DNA of 14,178 nucleotides from a bacterium (lineage in GTDB: Bacteria; Verrucomicrobiota; Verrucomicrobiae; Limisphaerales; J093): assembly GCA_021839785.1 (NCBI GenBank), contig JAKCAB010000468.1, positions 1-14,178 on the forward strand. Direction: 5' to 3'. Below the pieces are notes generated by a model, which did not search any database, was not told where the DNA came from, and saw nothing but the letters and a program-made list of their open reading frames with translations. The translations under genes and the position numbers were made by a program. Below are positions 1 to 6,599 of the stretch, one piece after another (the first letter of the stretch is position 1; each line of letters begins with the position of its first letter).

Positions 1-1211
1 CTGAGGACCACTCCGTGGGTCGAGCCGATGACCAGCGGCTGGGTCACGTCCCACCAACCGATGGTGCCGTTGATGCCGGTCTTGCTCTTGATGGTGGGGG
101 TGACCGCCGTGCCGTCGAACTTAAGCACCGCGGTGCTGAGGTCCGCCACCGCCGGGCCGGAGTCGATCGTGCCGACGGTGAAGCCTATCGGCGTGCTAGC
201 CGCCGCGGTGATGATCACCGAGTCCGCCGCCACCGTGGTCAGCTTGATGTTGTCCACGTGGTGCACTTCCCACGCGCCACCGGTCCGGCCGCCGAAGACG
301 AGCCGGCCGGGGCTGGGCGAGAAGGTCGTCGGCAGACCGCCGGCGGGCGTGAGTTCCACGCCCTTCCAGGTGATCTTCACCGTGCTGTTTTCGGTCAGTT
401 CGGCCTTGAGACGCTCCCACTTGAGGTTCTTGACCCAGAGGCCCCAAGTCGGGTCGCCGTAGGCCGGCTGGGCGGTGCCGGCATCGGCGCCGTCCACCAC
501 GCCGTCGCCGTTGAGGTCCTCGTCACTGAGGGCGCCGGTCTGCATGGACTTGGGGTAGTTGGCGTCGGTGGTGGCCAGATTGCGGTAAGGCACTTCGTTG
601 AGGGTGCCGGTGCCGGTGCCGGTATAAATGTTACCGGGCTGGAGCGGGACGGGCAGTTGGGCGATCAAGTTGCCGTCCACCCGGACGCTGATGCCCACGG
701 CATCCTGCACGGAGCCGGCCACGATGTCAGCGCTCTGCCAGGTGTCGTAGCCGATGCCCAGGCCGGTGAGCGAGCCTTCCTCGGGGAGGTTGGTCTCGTT
801 GCTGGTGCCGGCGAACGGCGCGCCATCGGTAATGATCGGATCGCCTTCGCGGACATAGTTCAGCGAGAAGCCGTCGGCCGGGCGGGCGGTGCCGCCGCCG
901 ATGCGCAGGTCGCACTCGAAGATGAAGGCCTTGACCACGAGCCCGGGCTCGAGGTCTTTGAACACCAGCGTGGAGCGCTGGCCGCCGCGGGCGTCGGTGA
1001 TGGACAGGTAGCCGTCGCCATTGGCGCCGGTGGCCCCGCCGTCCTGACGCCATTCGGAACTGGTGGCCCCCACCTCTTGGTAGAGCCCACTCAGCGAGGG
1101 GTCGGTGTTGAAGTCGATGGTTACGGTGCCGGCGCGTGACGCCACCAAGGCGCCCATACCCGCGAGCACTGCCCCCACACGGAACAGTCTAGTATGTTTG
1201 GTTTTGGTCAT
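1..1211 (-). CDS. Secreted L-type-lectin-like protein with Ig-like domain (C-terminus beyond window)
   Basis: The frame is open from an ATG at 1211 to the window edge, giving 403 codons with no stop, so the C-terminus is missing. Residues 1-27 form a signal peptide (basic KTKHTRLFR, hydrophobic VGAVLAGMGALVA, cleavage near SRA/G). Residues 29-327 look like a concanavalin/L-type-lectin beta sandwich: DGFSLNYV (113-120), GTSNETNLPEEGS then GLGIGYDTW (150-158), and a closing strand DNIKLTT (320-326). A dockerin-type calcium loop, DLNGDGVVDGAD (232-243), is inserted before the last strands. From about 330 an Ig-like segment follows (LKFDGTAVTP). The start is supported by GAGG eight bases upstream. 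The family reading is from memory of similar verrucomicrobial exported proteins. Carbohydrate binding and a cell-surface or extracellular location are inferred. A PEP-CTERM or type IX-like sorting tail could lie beyond the window and cannot be seen. Confidence 0.8.
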   Translation of the reverse strand, partial: MTKTKHTRLFRVGAVLAGMGALVASRAGTVTIDFNTDPSLSGLYQEVGATSSEWRQDGGATGANGDGYLSITDARGGQRSTLVFKDLEPGLVVKAFIFECDLRIGGGTARPADGFSLNYVREGDPIITDGAPFAGTSNETNLPEEGSLTGLGIGYDTWQSADIVAGSVQDAVGISVRVDGNLIAQLPVPLQPGNIYTGTGTGTLNEVPYRNLATTDANYPKSMQTGALSDEDLNGDGVVDGADAGTAQPAYGDPTWGLWVKNLKWERLKAELTENSTVKITWKGVELTPAGGLPTTFSPSPGRLVFGGRTGGAWEVHHVDNIKLTTVAADSVIITAAASTPIGFTVGTIDSGPAVADLSTAVLKFDGTAVTPTIKSKTGINGTIGWWDVTQPLVIGSTHGVVL

Positions 1212-1351
1212 AGGAGGTTCCTCTGTCAGCAAGTCCACGGGAACCAGCCAGACGCCGACCGGCGGCCACACCCCTTCTGTGGGAAGGATGGACCGCCGTG
1301 TCGGACGATTTGTTTGGCCCAGTAGTTTGCACCGATTGGATGTACGACTGC

Positions 1352-1380
1352 AGAAAAACACCGCCTGCCGGGGGCGTCAA
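1352..1380 (-). promoter_or_regulatory. Weak sigma70-like promoter candidate for the lectin-like gene
   Basis: On the minus strand TTGACG (1380-1375, five of six matches to TTGACA) is followed after 17 bases by TTTTCT (1357-1352, only three of six matches to TATAAT). It lies about 140 bases upstream of the lectin-like start, just downstream of the G-quadruplex motif. The -10 element is poor, and promoter consensus in this lineage is not well established, so this is a suggestion only. Confidence 0.2.
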
Positions 1381-1404
1381 CCGAAATGTGGCATGTCCGT
1401 CGCG

Positions 1405-1419
1405 CCCGCCCGCCCGCCC
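1405..1419 (-). other. Canonical G-quadruplex motif (four GGG runs, 1-base loops)
   Basis: The plus strand has four GCCC units at 1404-1419, so the minus strand reads GGGCGGGCGGGCGGG. Three-guanine runs separated by single-base loops are the most stable class of predicted quadruplex. It sits on the coding strand of the downstream lectin-like gene, about 195 bases before its ATG. It may act on transcription initiation or in the leader RNA, but no function can be shown from sequence alone. Confidence 0.55.
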
Positions 1420-1679
1420 ACCGGGCAAGGAAAACGCGTGCCCGGCGTACAGAAGCCGGTGGAAAATCTCCATCGGAAAGCCTGATGGAGGGGGACAAAC
1501 GCCAGGGCATTGCAGACTGGAGGCGAGGGCGCGCGTTCCCAACTCGGGGACACCTCAAGCGCGCCGCGCGGGTCGGACCAGTGGGTCGCAAAGACCGTGC
1601 CGGCGCAGCGAGTCAGACTGCTTGAAGGGCGCTCGCGGCGCGGGAAGGAACACCGCCCGAGGGTCGGAGGCGCGCCGGT

Positions 1680-2234
1680 TCAGAGCATCCGTGGCACGCT
1701 GCCGTCGGTGGGCGAGTGGGGACGGAAGAACGGATTTACCCGCGGGCTCTCGGGCGGACGCGACATTTGCCAGAAATAAAAGGCGAGCCCGGCCAGCGCG
1801 AACAGGTTCAGCACCTGGGAAAATCCGTGCCACGCGCGGAAACTGCTCGTCGCTTGGGCGCGTTGCTCGGAGGTGGCCCGCGTGGAATACCGGATGGCTT
1901 CGAGCTGGTGCATCTTCGGCTGGAGCCAGTGGCCGCCGATCAGGCTGAGCAGGAAGAGTCCGCTGACCACGCCCAGGGTGAGTCGCCGGGTGAGCCGGCC
2001 GGCCCGGATGTAATCCACCAGCCACAACGCCAGTGCCACGCCCCCGCAGATCTGTTGCAGCCCGAAGAGCCGGGCGATCACCAACTCGGCCACGCGCGCC
2101 CGGTAGGCGTCCGGCAACATCGCCGACATCGCCGGTCAAAAAATCGCCGGCGCCGCGCCGAACGTGAAGAACACCGTACCGCCCAACCAGAGGGCGGCGT
2201 TCAGGACGGCGATGAACCGGAGCACGGATTGCAC
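1680..2234 (-). pseudogene. DUF4149/TMEM205-like four-helix membrane protein, interrupted by in-frame TGA
   Basis: Read from a GTG at 2234, the frame gives 32 residues (helix 1: FIAVLNAALWLGGTVFFTF, ending AAPAIF), then TGA at 2138-2136 (codon 33). It continues in the same frame with PAMSAMLPDAY to a stop at 1680. The downstream part has three more helices: QICGGVALALWLVDYI, LGVVSGLFLLSLIGG and VLNLFALAGLAFYFW. Order and spacing fit the DUF4149/TMEM205-like family of small inner-membrane proteins of unknown function, where a residue such as serine is expected at the stop position. Frame is kept on both sides, so this is a substitution, not an indel. Initiation at ATG 2129 would give 149 residues lacking helix 1. 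No good Shine-Dalgarno precedes either start. Other genes here end in TGA, so stop reassignment is unlikely. A sequencing error or a recent nonsense mutation is most probable. It begins 56 bases after the PSD1 gene. Confidence 0.65.
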
Positions 2235-2290
2235 GGGCGATCAGGCTAGGGCAACCCGCGCCGGCCTGCCAAGCAGCGATTGAACCCGAA

Positions 2291-4786
2291 TCAATAAACC
2301 AACTGAAACTCCGGCAGGACGCTGATGGCCCAAAGCAAATCCTCCACGCCTTCACGGCGTAGTGGCTCACCCAGAACACTGGCGCCGATCTGGAGTTCGG
2401 TCTTCGTGGGTTCACGGCTCAGGCCGTGCCGGTAAAGCTCAGTCGCCAGCTCCCGCGGGGATTCATCGGTCCGCGCGGCAACCAGATGCCCGGCGGCGCG
2501 CCGCAGCCATTTGGCGAGGGTGCTGCCGTTGGTTAGTTCGAGCGCCTGGAGCGTGGTCGCCACCGAGGCGCGCGTCGTGTTGACCTGCTCGCGGTTGGGT
2601 CGCCCCAGCGCCGTCATGAGCGGATCGGCGGCGGCATGAACCGCGCGGACCGTGCCGAATTGCGCGGCGCTGGACCAGGCCGCGACGAGCTGCCCTTGCA
2701 GGTTCCAAGGCCCGCTCGGCGCCGGCCCCAGCTCGGCGGCGGTGAACCAGCCTTCCGCGTTGAAGCCGGGTTGTTCCCAGCCGTCGCTCTTGTTCGTCGC
2801 GCACAGCCAGGTGGCGTCGGAAATCACGCTCGCCGGCGTCTCGCCCGCGGCCTCACCCGCGCGCAGGCGGGTGGTCAGCAGAAAGCCGGCGGGGGTGGGC
2901 GACTCGTCTTTCTTGTCGTCCGGATTGCTGCGGTCATTCGTGGCCTCGACGGCGAACACGTTGGTGCCGGCGATCAAGTGCGCGCGGATGTCGAACACGC
3001 GAACCTGCTTCCAATCGTCGCCGGAACCGGCGTCGTGGCCGTTGACGAACAAATGGAAGCGGTTGTCCGCGGACATCAACACCAGGGCCTCGGTGGGCAC
3101 GGCCGCGAGTTGGAAAGTCTTGCGCAGGTAAATCGTCCCGGGCGGCACGCCTTCGAGCGCGGCGGCGGAAGCCCAAATCCAGTGCGGCGCCGGCAAGGCG
3201 TCAGCCGCGGCCGGGTTGCCGGCGGTAAAGTCGATCGCGGTGTTGGCCGGCAAATCGCGCCACAGCCCGGTCAGCGAAGACAAGGCGTCGCAGTACTGCT
3301 CGGCGGTGAGACGCTTCACGAGCGGCCCGCGGAAGACGAACTTGTCGGAGATCAGTTCATCGCCGCCGACGGCGGGGAGCGCGTAGGCCCGCGAGGTCAG
3401 GATCAGCTCCATCGTGTGCTTGAGGTCGTAGTGGTGTTCCGCGAGGTCCAGCGCGAGCCAGTCGAGGAGGGCGGCGTTCCACGGCGGGTTGTCCATTTCG
3501 TCCACCGGCTCGACGAGGCCGCGGCCCATGAACTTCGCCCAGAGGCGATTGACCACCGTGCGGGTGAGGCGGCCGTTTTGGGGATTGGCGATCAAGCGCG
3601 CCAGGCTCGCCAGGCGTTCTGCCTTGTTCGTGCTGGCGTTGAGCGGGCCCAGTTGCGGGAACAGGAACTTGCGCTCGGCGATGGCACCGGTGGGTTTGTC
3701 GCAACGCACCAGTTCCAACGGTTCATCGGCATAGACGCTGGCCAGGCCGTAGGCGTCGGCCAGTTTCCAATCGCTGATGAAGCTGTCGTGGCAGGAAGCG
3801 CACTTGAGGTTGATGCCCAGGAACACTTGGGAAATGTTTTGCGCGGCCTGCATCTGCGGCGTCTGGCTGGCGTTGATGGCGCCCCGCCAGACGATGCCTT
3901 TCACGAAGCCTTCCGAGTGCTCGTCCGGATTGACAAGGCGAGCCACGAACTGGTCGAACGGCATGTTCGTGGCCAGCGCGCCATACAGCCAGGGCGTGAT
4001 CTGGCGCCGGCCGCCGTCGATGTAGCCGGTGCCCTTGTAATCATTGCGGAGGCAGTCGTTCCAGAACGTCAGCCAGTGTTCGGCGTAGCGTTGGTTGTCC
4101 GCCAGCAACGCGCGCACCAGCCGGGCGCGCTTGTCCGGGTGGTGGTCTTTTTCGAAAGTGCGCAGTTCCTCCGGCGTGGGCAGCAACCCGATCGTGTCGA
4201 GGTACGCGCGGCGGGCGAACACGTGATCCGCGGCCGGCCGGGGCGGCTTGAAATCCTGTTTGGCGAAGTACGGCTGGAGGAGGCGGTCGATGGGGTTGGT
4301 CAGCTTGCTGCGGGCGGGCGGCAGTTCGACCCGGCGCGGTTCAAGCGGCGCCTGGGCGCCACGGGCAAGTTTCAGCCCTTCCGGCCACGCCGCTCCCTGG
4401 TCGATCCACGCGCGCAGGAGCCCGACCTCGTTAGGCGTCCAGCGCGGGCCTCGCGCGGGCATGACGCGATCCGGGTCCTGGCCCGCGACCAGTTGCACGA
4501 TCGGGCTGGCGGCGCTGTCGCCGGGCTTGGCGGCGGGTCCGGATTTGCCGCCTTGAAGGAGGCTGGCCCGCGAGTCGAGGGCGAAGCCCGATTTCTTCTG
4601 ACCGTGCGCGTGGCACTTGATGCAACTCGCCTCGAGCAACGGCTTGATTTCCCGTGCGAAATCGACCGGCCCCGCGGCGGCCGGCGGCAATGGCGGTGCG
4701 CCGTCGCCCGCAGTCGGGGCAGCGGCGAGGGTCAGCGCCAGGCCGGCCAGCGTGGCCAGCGTGGCGGCGAAGGAACGGAGCTGCAT
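2291..4786 (-). CDS. Secreted PSD1-type c-type cytochrome (PSCyt1-DUF1549-DUF1553) with galactose-binding-like insertion
   Basis: The protein has 831 residues. The start at 4786 is chosen because it opens directly into a signal peptide (MQLRSFAATLATLAGLALTL, AAA/P); an upstream ATG at 4948 would add 54 unlikely residues. A PSCyt1 cytochrome domain follows, with heme motif CIKCH (55-59) and a possible distal methionine ligand in VMPARG (M109). DUF1549 spans about 163-371 and ends near a second heme motif, CASCH (329-333). DUF1553 begins near 384 (RLIANPQNGRLTRTVVNRLW) and resumes at the C-terminus with LGRPNREQ, TTLQAL and the final LLWAISVLPEFQ. Between the two halves, about 533-691, lies a beta-rich insert (LRKTFQL, FHLFVNGHDAG, GTNVFAVEATN) resembling a sugar-hydrolase galactose-binding-like domain. 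Two hemes and a periplasmic location are expected. Family function is not established but often accompanies polysaccharide or sulfatase loci. The usual DUF1501 partner gene is absent here. Confidence 0.9.
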   Translation of the reverse strand: MQLRSFAATLATLAGLALTLAAAPTAGDGAPPLPPAAAGPVDFAREIKPLLEASCIKCHAHGQKKSGFALDSRASLLQGGKSGPAAKPGDSAASPIVQLVAGQDPDRVMPARGPRWTPNEVGLLRAWIDQGAAWPEGLKLARGAQAPLEPRRVELPPARSKLTNPIDRLLQPYFAKQDFKPPRPAADHVFARRAYLDTIGLLPTPEELRTFEKDHHPDKRARLVRALLADNQRYAEHWLTFWNDCLRNDYKGTGYIDGGRRQITPWLYGALATNMPFDQFVARLVNPDEHSEGFVKGIVWRGAINASQTPQMQAAQNISQVFLGINLKCASCHDSFISDWKLADAYGLASVYADEPLELVRCDKPTGAIAERKFLFPQLGPLNASTNKAERLASLARLIANPQNGRLTRTVVNRLWAKFMGRGLVEPVDEMDNPPWNAALLDWLALDLAEHHYDLKHTMELILTSRAYALPAVGGDELISDKFVFRGPLVKRLTAEQYCDALSSLTGLWRDLPANTAIDFTAGNPAAADALPAPHWIWASAAALEGVPPGTIYLRKTFQLAAVPTEALVLMSADNRFHLFVNGHDAGSGDDWKQVRVFDIRAHLIAGTNVFAVEATNDRSNPDDKKDESPTPAGFLLTTRLRAGEAAGETPASVISDATWLCATNKSDGWEQPGFNAEGWFTAAELGPAPSGPWNLQGQLVAAWSSAAQFGTVRAVHAAADPLMTALGRPNREQVNTTRASVATTLQALELTNGSTLAKWLRRAAGHLVAARTDESPRELATELYRHGLSREPTKTELQIGASVLGEPLRREGVEDLLWAISVLPEFQLVY

Positions 4787-4951
4787 GGCACAAAAGGAAC
4801 CACAACGACACCGGGGCTGCCAAGCAGGACTTTTGGATCGGGTAAGCAAACTTGAATCTGTGCCGACGGCAGGACTGCGCTCCCGCGCGGCGGTCACCCC
4901 GTCAACTGAACCGGCTGCAACGGCAAACAAAGGGCGGGTGACGGCCACTCG

Positions 4952-5371
4952 TTACTTCTTGGGCACACTCTTGGGGTTCACCGTGATCATCACCGTCTCC
5001 GCTTCGCCCTTGGGAAAGCGCTGTTGCTTTAAAACCATGTCCTGCGCCCGGTGGTCCAGTGTCGGATCGCCCGAACTTTGCCGCGTCTCCACGTACAAGG
5101 GTTTGCCCTCGGCGTCGTGCGCCACCAGCAGGATGATCGGGCTGAACCCCGCCTTGGGCTCACCGCGGGACAGCCGCTTTTGCTCGGTGCGGCTCAGCTT
5201 GCGGTTCATGTCGGCGATGCTGCCGGCCGGCTCCTCGGTGGAGTAACCGGACTGGTTGCTGTTGCCGATCGCGCGCTGCTCGCGGTAGCTGGTGGTGGAA
5301 GTCGTGCAGCCGGTCGCCAGCGCCAACAGCACGGCGACGATTCCGACCCGGGACAAGAAGTGGTTTTTCAT
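4952..5371 (-). CDS. Small lipoprotein with TonB-C-like domain
   Basis: The protein has 139 residues from ATG 5371. This start is preferred over ATG 5392 because it places the signal sequence at the N-terminus and AAGGA lies about 11 bases upstream, whereas the upstream ATG is almost on top of that element. Residues 1-21 are a lipoprotein signal (KNHFLSR, then IVAVLLALATG) with lipobox LATGC and lipidated Cys22. Residues 25-75 are polar and probably disordered. Residues 77-133 resemble the TonB C-terminal fold: IILLVAHDAEGKP, then SSGDPTLDHRAQDMVL, then RFPKGEAETVMITV. TonB itself is anchored by an N-terminal helix and has a proline-rich linker; both are missing here. A role as an energy transducer is therefore doubtful, and a periplasmic binding role is a guess. 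It is first in the leftward set, 165 bases ahead of the PSD1 gene. Confidence 0.8.
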   Translation of the reverse strand: MKNHFLSRVGIVAVLLALATGCTTSTTSYREQRAIGNSNQSGYSTEEPAGSIADMNRKLSRTEQKRLSRGEPKAGFSPIILLVAHDAEGKPLYVETRQSSGDPTLDHRAQDMVLKQQRFPKGEAETVMITVNPKSVPKK

Positions 5372-5504
5372 CGGCAAACCATTCCTTACCACAGAAGGCC
5401 CGCGTTGGCGAACATTGCCTGCGACCCACTTGACTTCGAGCGCTGCGCGCGCCTCGGGCCGGCGGGCAGGGCTGCTCCAACGTCGGTTCGGTCCATTCCA
5501 AATT

Positions 5505-5639
5505 CGAAAGCCGAAGACCGAATGCCGAAAGAAATCCGAAGTCCGAAGTCCGAAGTCCCGAAACCACAGTTACTCCAACGAAGTCGCAGTCCCTCGGGGC
5601 AACCCCTTTTCGGATTTCGGGTTCCGGGCGTCGGATTTC
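5505..5639. repeat. CGAA-periodic intergenic inverted repeat
   Basis: CGAA occurs at 5505, 5512, 5519, 5526, 5537, 5544, 5551 and 5559, mostly 7 bases apart, including three tandem TCCGAAG units at 5535-5555. The arm 5531-5563 is complementary to 5607-5639 at 25 of 33 positions without gaps; the outer 9 bases (GAAATCCGA / TCGGATTTC) pair perfectly. The loop is 43 bases. The form suggests a dispersed, hairpin-forming intergenic element; similar strings are familiar to me from verrucomicrobial genomes. Copy number cannot be judged from one window. Confidence 0.75.
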
Positions 5640-5722
5640 AGGGCTGCCGGCATCCTTGGCAACTGGCCGGACCTCAGAGCAGCCCTGGCTGCCGGGCTGC
5701 AACCAAAGAATTGCCTTTTGCG

Positions 5723-5752
5723 TTGAATATCGGCAGCGTTCGCCGATCTAAC
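5723..5752 (+). promoter_or_regulatory. Weak sigma70-like promoter candidate for the discoidin gene
   Basis: TTGAAT (5723-5728) and TCTAAC (5747-5752) are separated by 18 bases; each matches four of six consensus positions. Transcription would begin near 5760, which favours translation from ATG 5774 over GTG 5762. This is a suggestion only. Confidence 0.22.
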
Positions 5753-5773
5753 GCTTAGAACGTGAGCACAGCC

Positions 5774-6472
5774 ATGAACATGAACACTTGGGTCGAAAAC
5801 ACGAAACGCAACGCTTGGATCCTCGCCGTGGGCGCCGCGCTGGCCTGCCCGACACTGCGGGCCGCCGATGCCGAACTGGCGCCGATGCCGTTGAAGCTGC
5901 CCATCCCGGCCTTCATGGGGACGCCGACGGACATCCCGTTGGGCGATCACATCGAGAAACTTTCCGACAAGCCGCGGCCGCCCTTCATGGCGCCCAAAGG
6001 CATCACGAACCTCGCCTTCAAGAAGAAAGTCAGCAGCAGCGACAAGTCGCCCATCACCGGTTCGCTCGATCTCGTGACTGATGGCGACAAGGAGTCCAAC
6101 GACAACAGCTTCGTGGAGCTGCACCGCAAGACCCAGTGGGTTCAGATCGACCTGGGGCAGGAGGCCAAGATTTACGCCGTCGTGCTGTGGCACGCGCACA
6201 ACACCTACCAGGTTTATCACGATGTGGTGGTGCAGGTGGCGGACGACCCGGATTTTACGTCGAACGTGAAGACGGTGTATAACAACGACTACGATAACAG
6301 CTCCGGCCTCGGCGTCGGCACCGACAAGGAGTACTTCGAGACCTACGAGGGCCGGTTGATGGACGCCAAGGGCGTCGAAGGCCGTTACGTGCGTTGCTAC
6401 AGCAAGGGCAGCACCTACAGCGCCCTGAACCGCTACACGGAAATCGAAGTCTGGGGTCTCCCGGCCAAATAA
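5774..6472 (+). CDS. Secreted discoidin/F5-8C-like (galactose-binding fold) protein
   Basis: The protein has 232 residues from ATG 5774. GTG 5762 and ATG 5780 are alternatives; none has a strong Shine-Dalgarno. Residues 10-30 form a signal peptide (TKRNAWILAVGAALACPTLRA, cleaved before AD). From about residue 75 the sequence reads as one galactose-binding beta sandwich: NLAFKKKVSSSDKSP, LVTDGDKE, FVELHRKTQWVQIDLGQEAKIYAVVLWH split over adjacent strands, DVVVQVADDPDF, and a closing GRYVRCYSKGST then RYTEIEVWG. The WVQIDLG strand and the final RYVR...EVWG strand are hallmarks of F5/8 type C domains. It is a single-domain protein with no catalytic module, so it probably binds a surface glycan or another exported protein. 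Similar stand-alone proteins occur in Verrucomicrobiota and Planctomycetota. It is separated from the next gene by a likely terminator. Confidence 0.85.
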   Translation: MNMNTWVENTKRNAWILAVGAALACPTLRAADAELAPMPLKLPIPAFMGTPTDIPLGDHIEKLSDKPRPPFMAPKGITNLAFKKKVSSSDKSPITGSLDLVTDGDKESNDNSFVELHRKTQWVQIDLGQEAKIYAVVLWHAHNTYQVYHDVVVQVADDPDFTSNVKTVYNNDYDNSSGLGVGTDKEYFETYEGRLMDAKGVEGRYVRCYSKGSTYSALNRYTEIEVWGLPAK

Positions 6473-6545
6473 ACAGGCCGCCACCAGCAGCGAGCCTTCG
6501 TTCCGCACCGGACATGGCTTTGCTCCCATATTTACAGCCGCGAAT

Positions 6546-6580
6546 CAGCGCCAGCCTCGCCGGACTGGCGCTGGTTGTTT
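6546..6580 (+). terminator. Possible rho-independent terminator after the discoidin gene
   Basis: A perfect 9-base stem, CAGCGCCAG (6546-6554) and CTGGCGCTG (6565-6573), encloses a 10-base loop and is followed by GTTGTTT. It starts 73 bases after the discoidin stop and ends just before the next ribosome binding site. The T-run is broken by a G, so efficiency may be modest. Confidence 0.45.
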
Positions 6581-6582
6581 AC

Positions 6583-6588
6583 AGGAGG
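6583..6588 (+). promoter_or_regulatory. Shine-Dalgarno AGGAGG of the Agl23-like gene
   Basis: A full-consensus AGGAGG lies 11 bases before ATG 6600. It is the strongest ribosome binding site seen in the window and fixes this start. Confidence 0.7.
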
Positions 6589-6599
6589 CTGCCAGCCCA

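Larger units (their letters stand above)
1212..1679. other. Gene-free spacer upstream of the lectin-like gene
   Basis: This 468-base stretch lies between the interrupted DUF4149 gene and the lectin-like gene. ORFs on both strands here are short, arginine/proline-rich and lack recognisable domains or ribosome binding sites, so I treat them as GC-driven noise. It holds the G-quadruplex motif at 1405-1419 and a weak candidate promoter at 1352-1380. Both could belong to the leader of the minus-strand lectin-like gene. Confidence 0.6.
5372..5773. other. Divergent spacer with structured repeat
   Basis: This spacer separates the minus-strand lipoprotein from the plus-strand discoidin protein and should hold both promoters. 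It contains the CGAA-periodic inverted repeat (5505-5639) and a second possible stem, AGGGCTGC (5640-5647) with GCAGCCCT (5679-5686). A weak promoter candidate lies at 5723-5752. No credible gene is seen in it. Confidence 0.6.

Noticed and set aside
602..622. GGTGCC tandem repeat
   Set aside because: It is within the lectin-like coding sequence and encodes an alternating Thr-Gly stretch; too short to be notable.
15..1139. 374-codon ORF on the plus strand
   Set aside because: Antisense to the lectin-like gene, which has a signal peptide and conserved lectin and Ig-like segments.
2136..2138. TGA as selenocysteine or reassigned sense codon
   Set aside because: Several genes in the window end in TGA normally, no selenoprotein-type catalytic context is present, and the flanking hairpin is short. 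A mutation or read error is simpler.
1555..2415. 286-codon ORF on the minus strand
   Set aside because: It lies in another frame over the DUF4149-like gene and the 3' end of the PSD1 gene; it is arginine-rich and lacks the helices seen in the true frame.
2636..4855. 739-codon ORF on the plus strand
   Set aside because: It is antisense to the PSD1 cytochrome gene, which has clear heme motifs and domains; the composition is the Arg/Gly/Ala/Val-rich shadow typical of GC-rich coding DNA.
5505..5563. CRISPR array
   Set aside because: The units are only 7 bases apart with no spacer-length intervals and no cas genes nearby.
5570..6529. 319-codon ORF on the minus strand
   Set aside because: Antisense to the discoidin protein and the repeat-bearing spacer; no domain.
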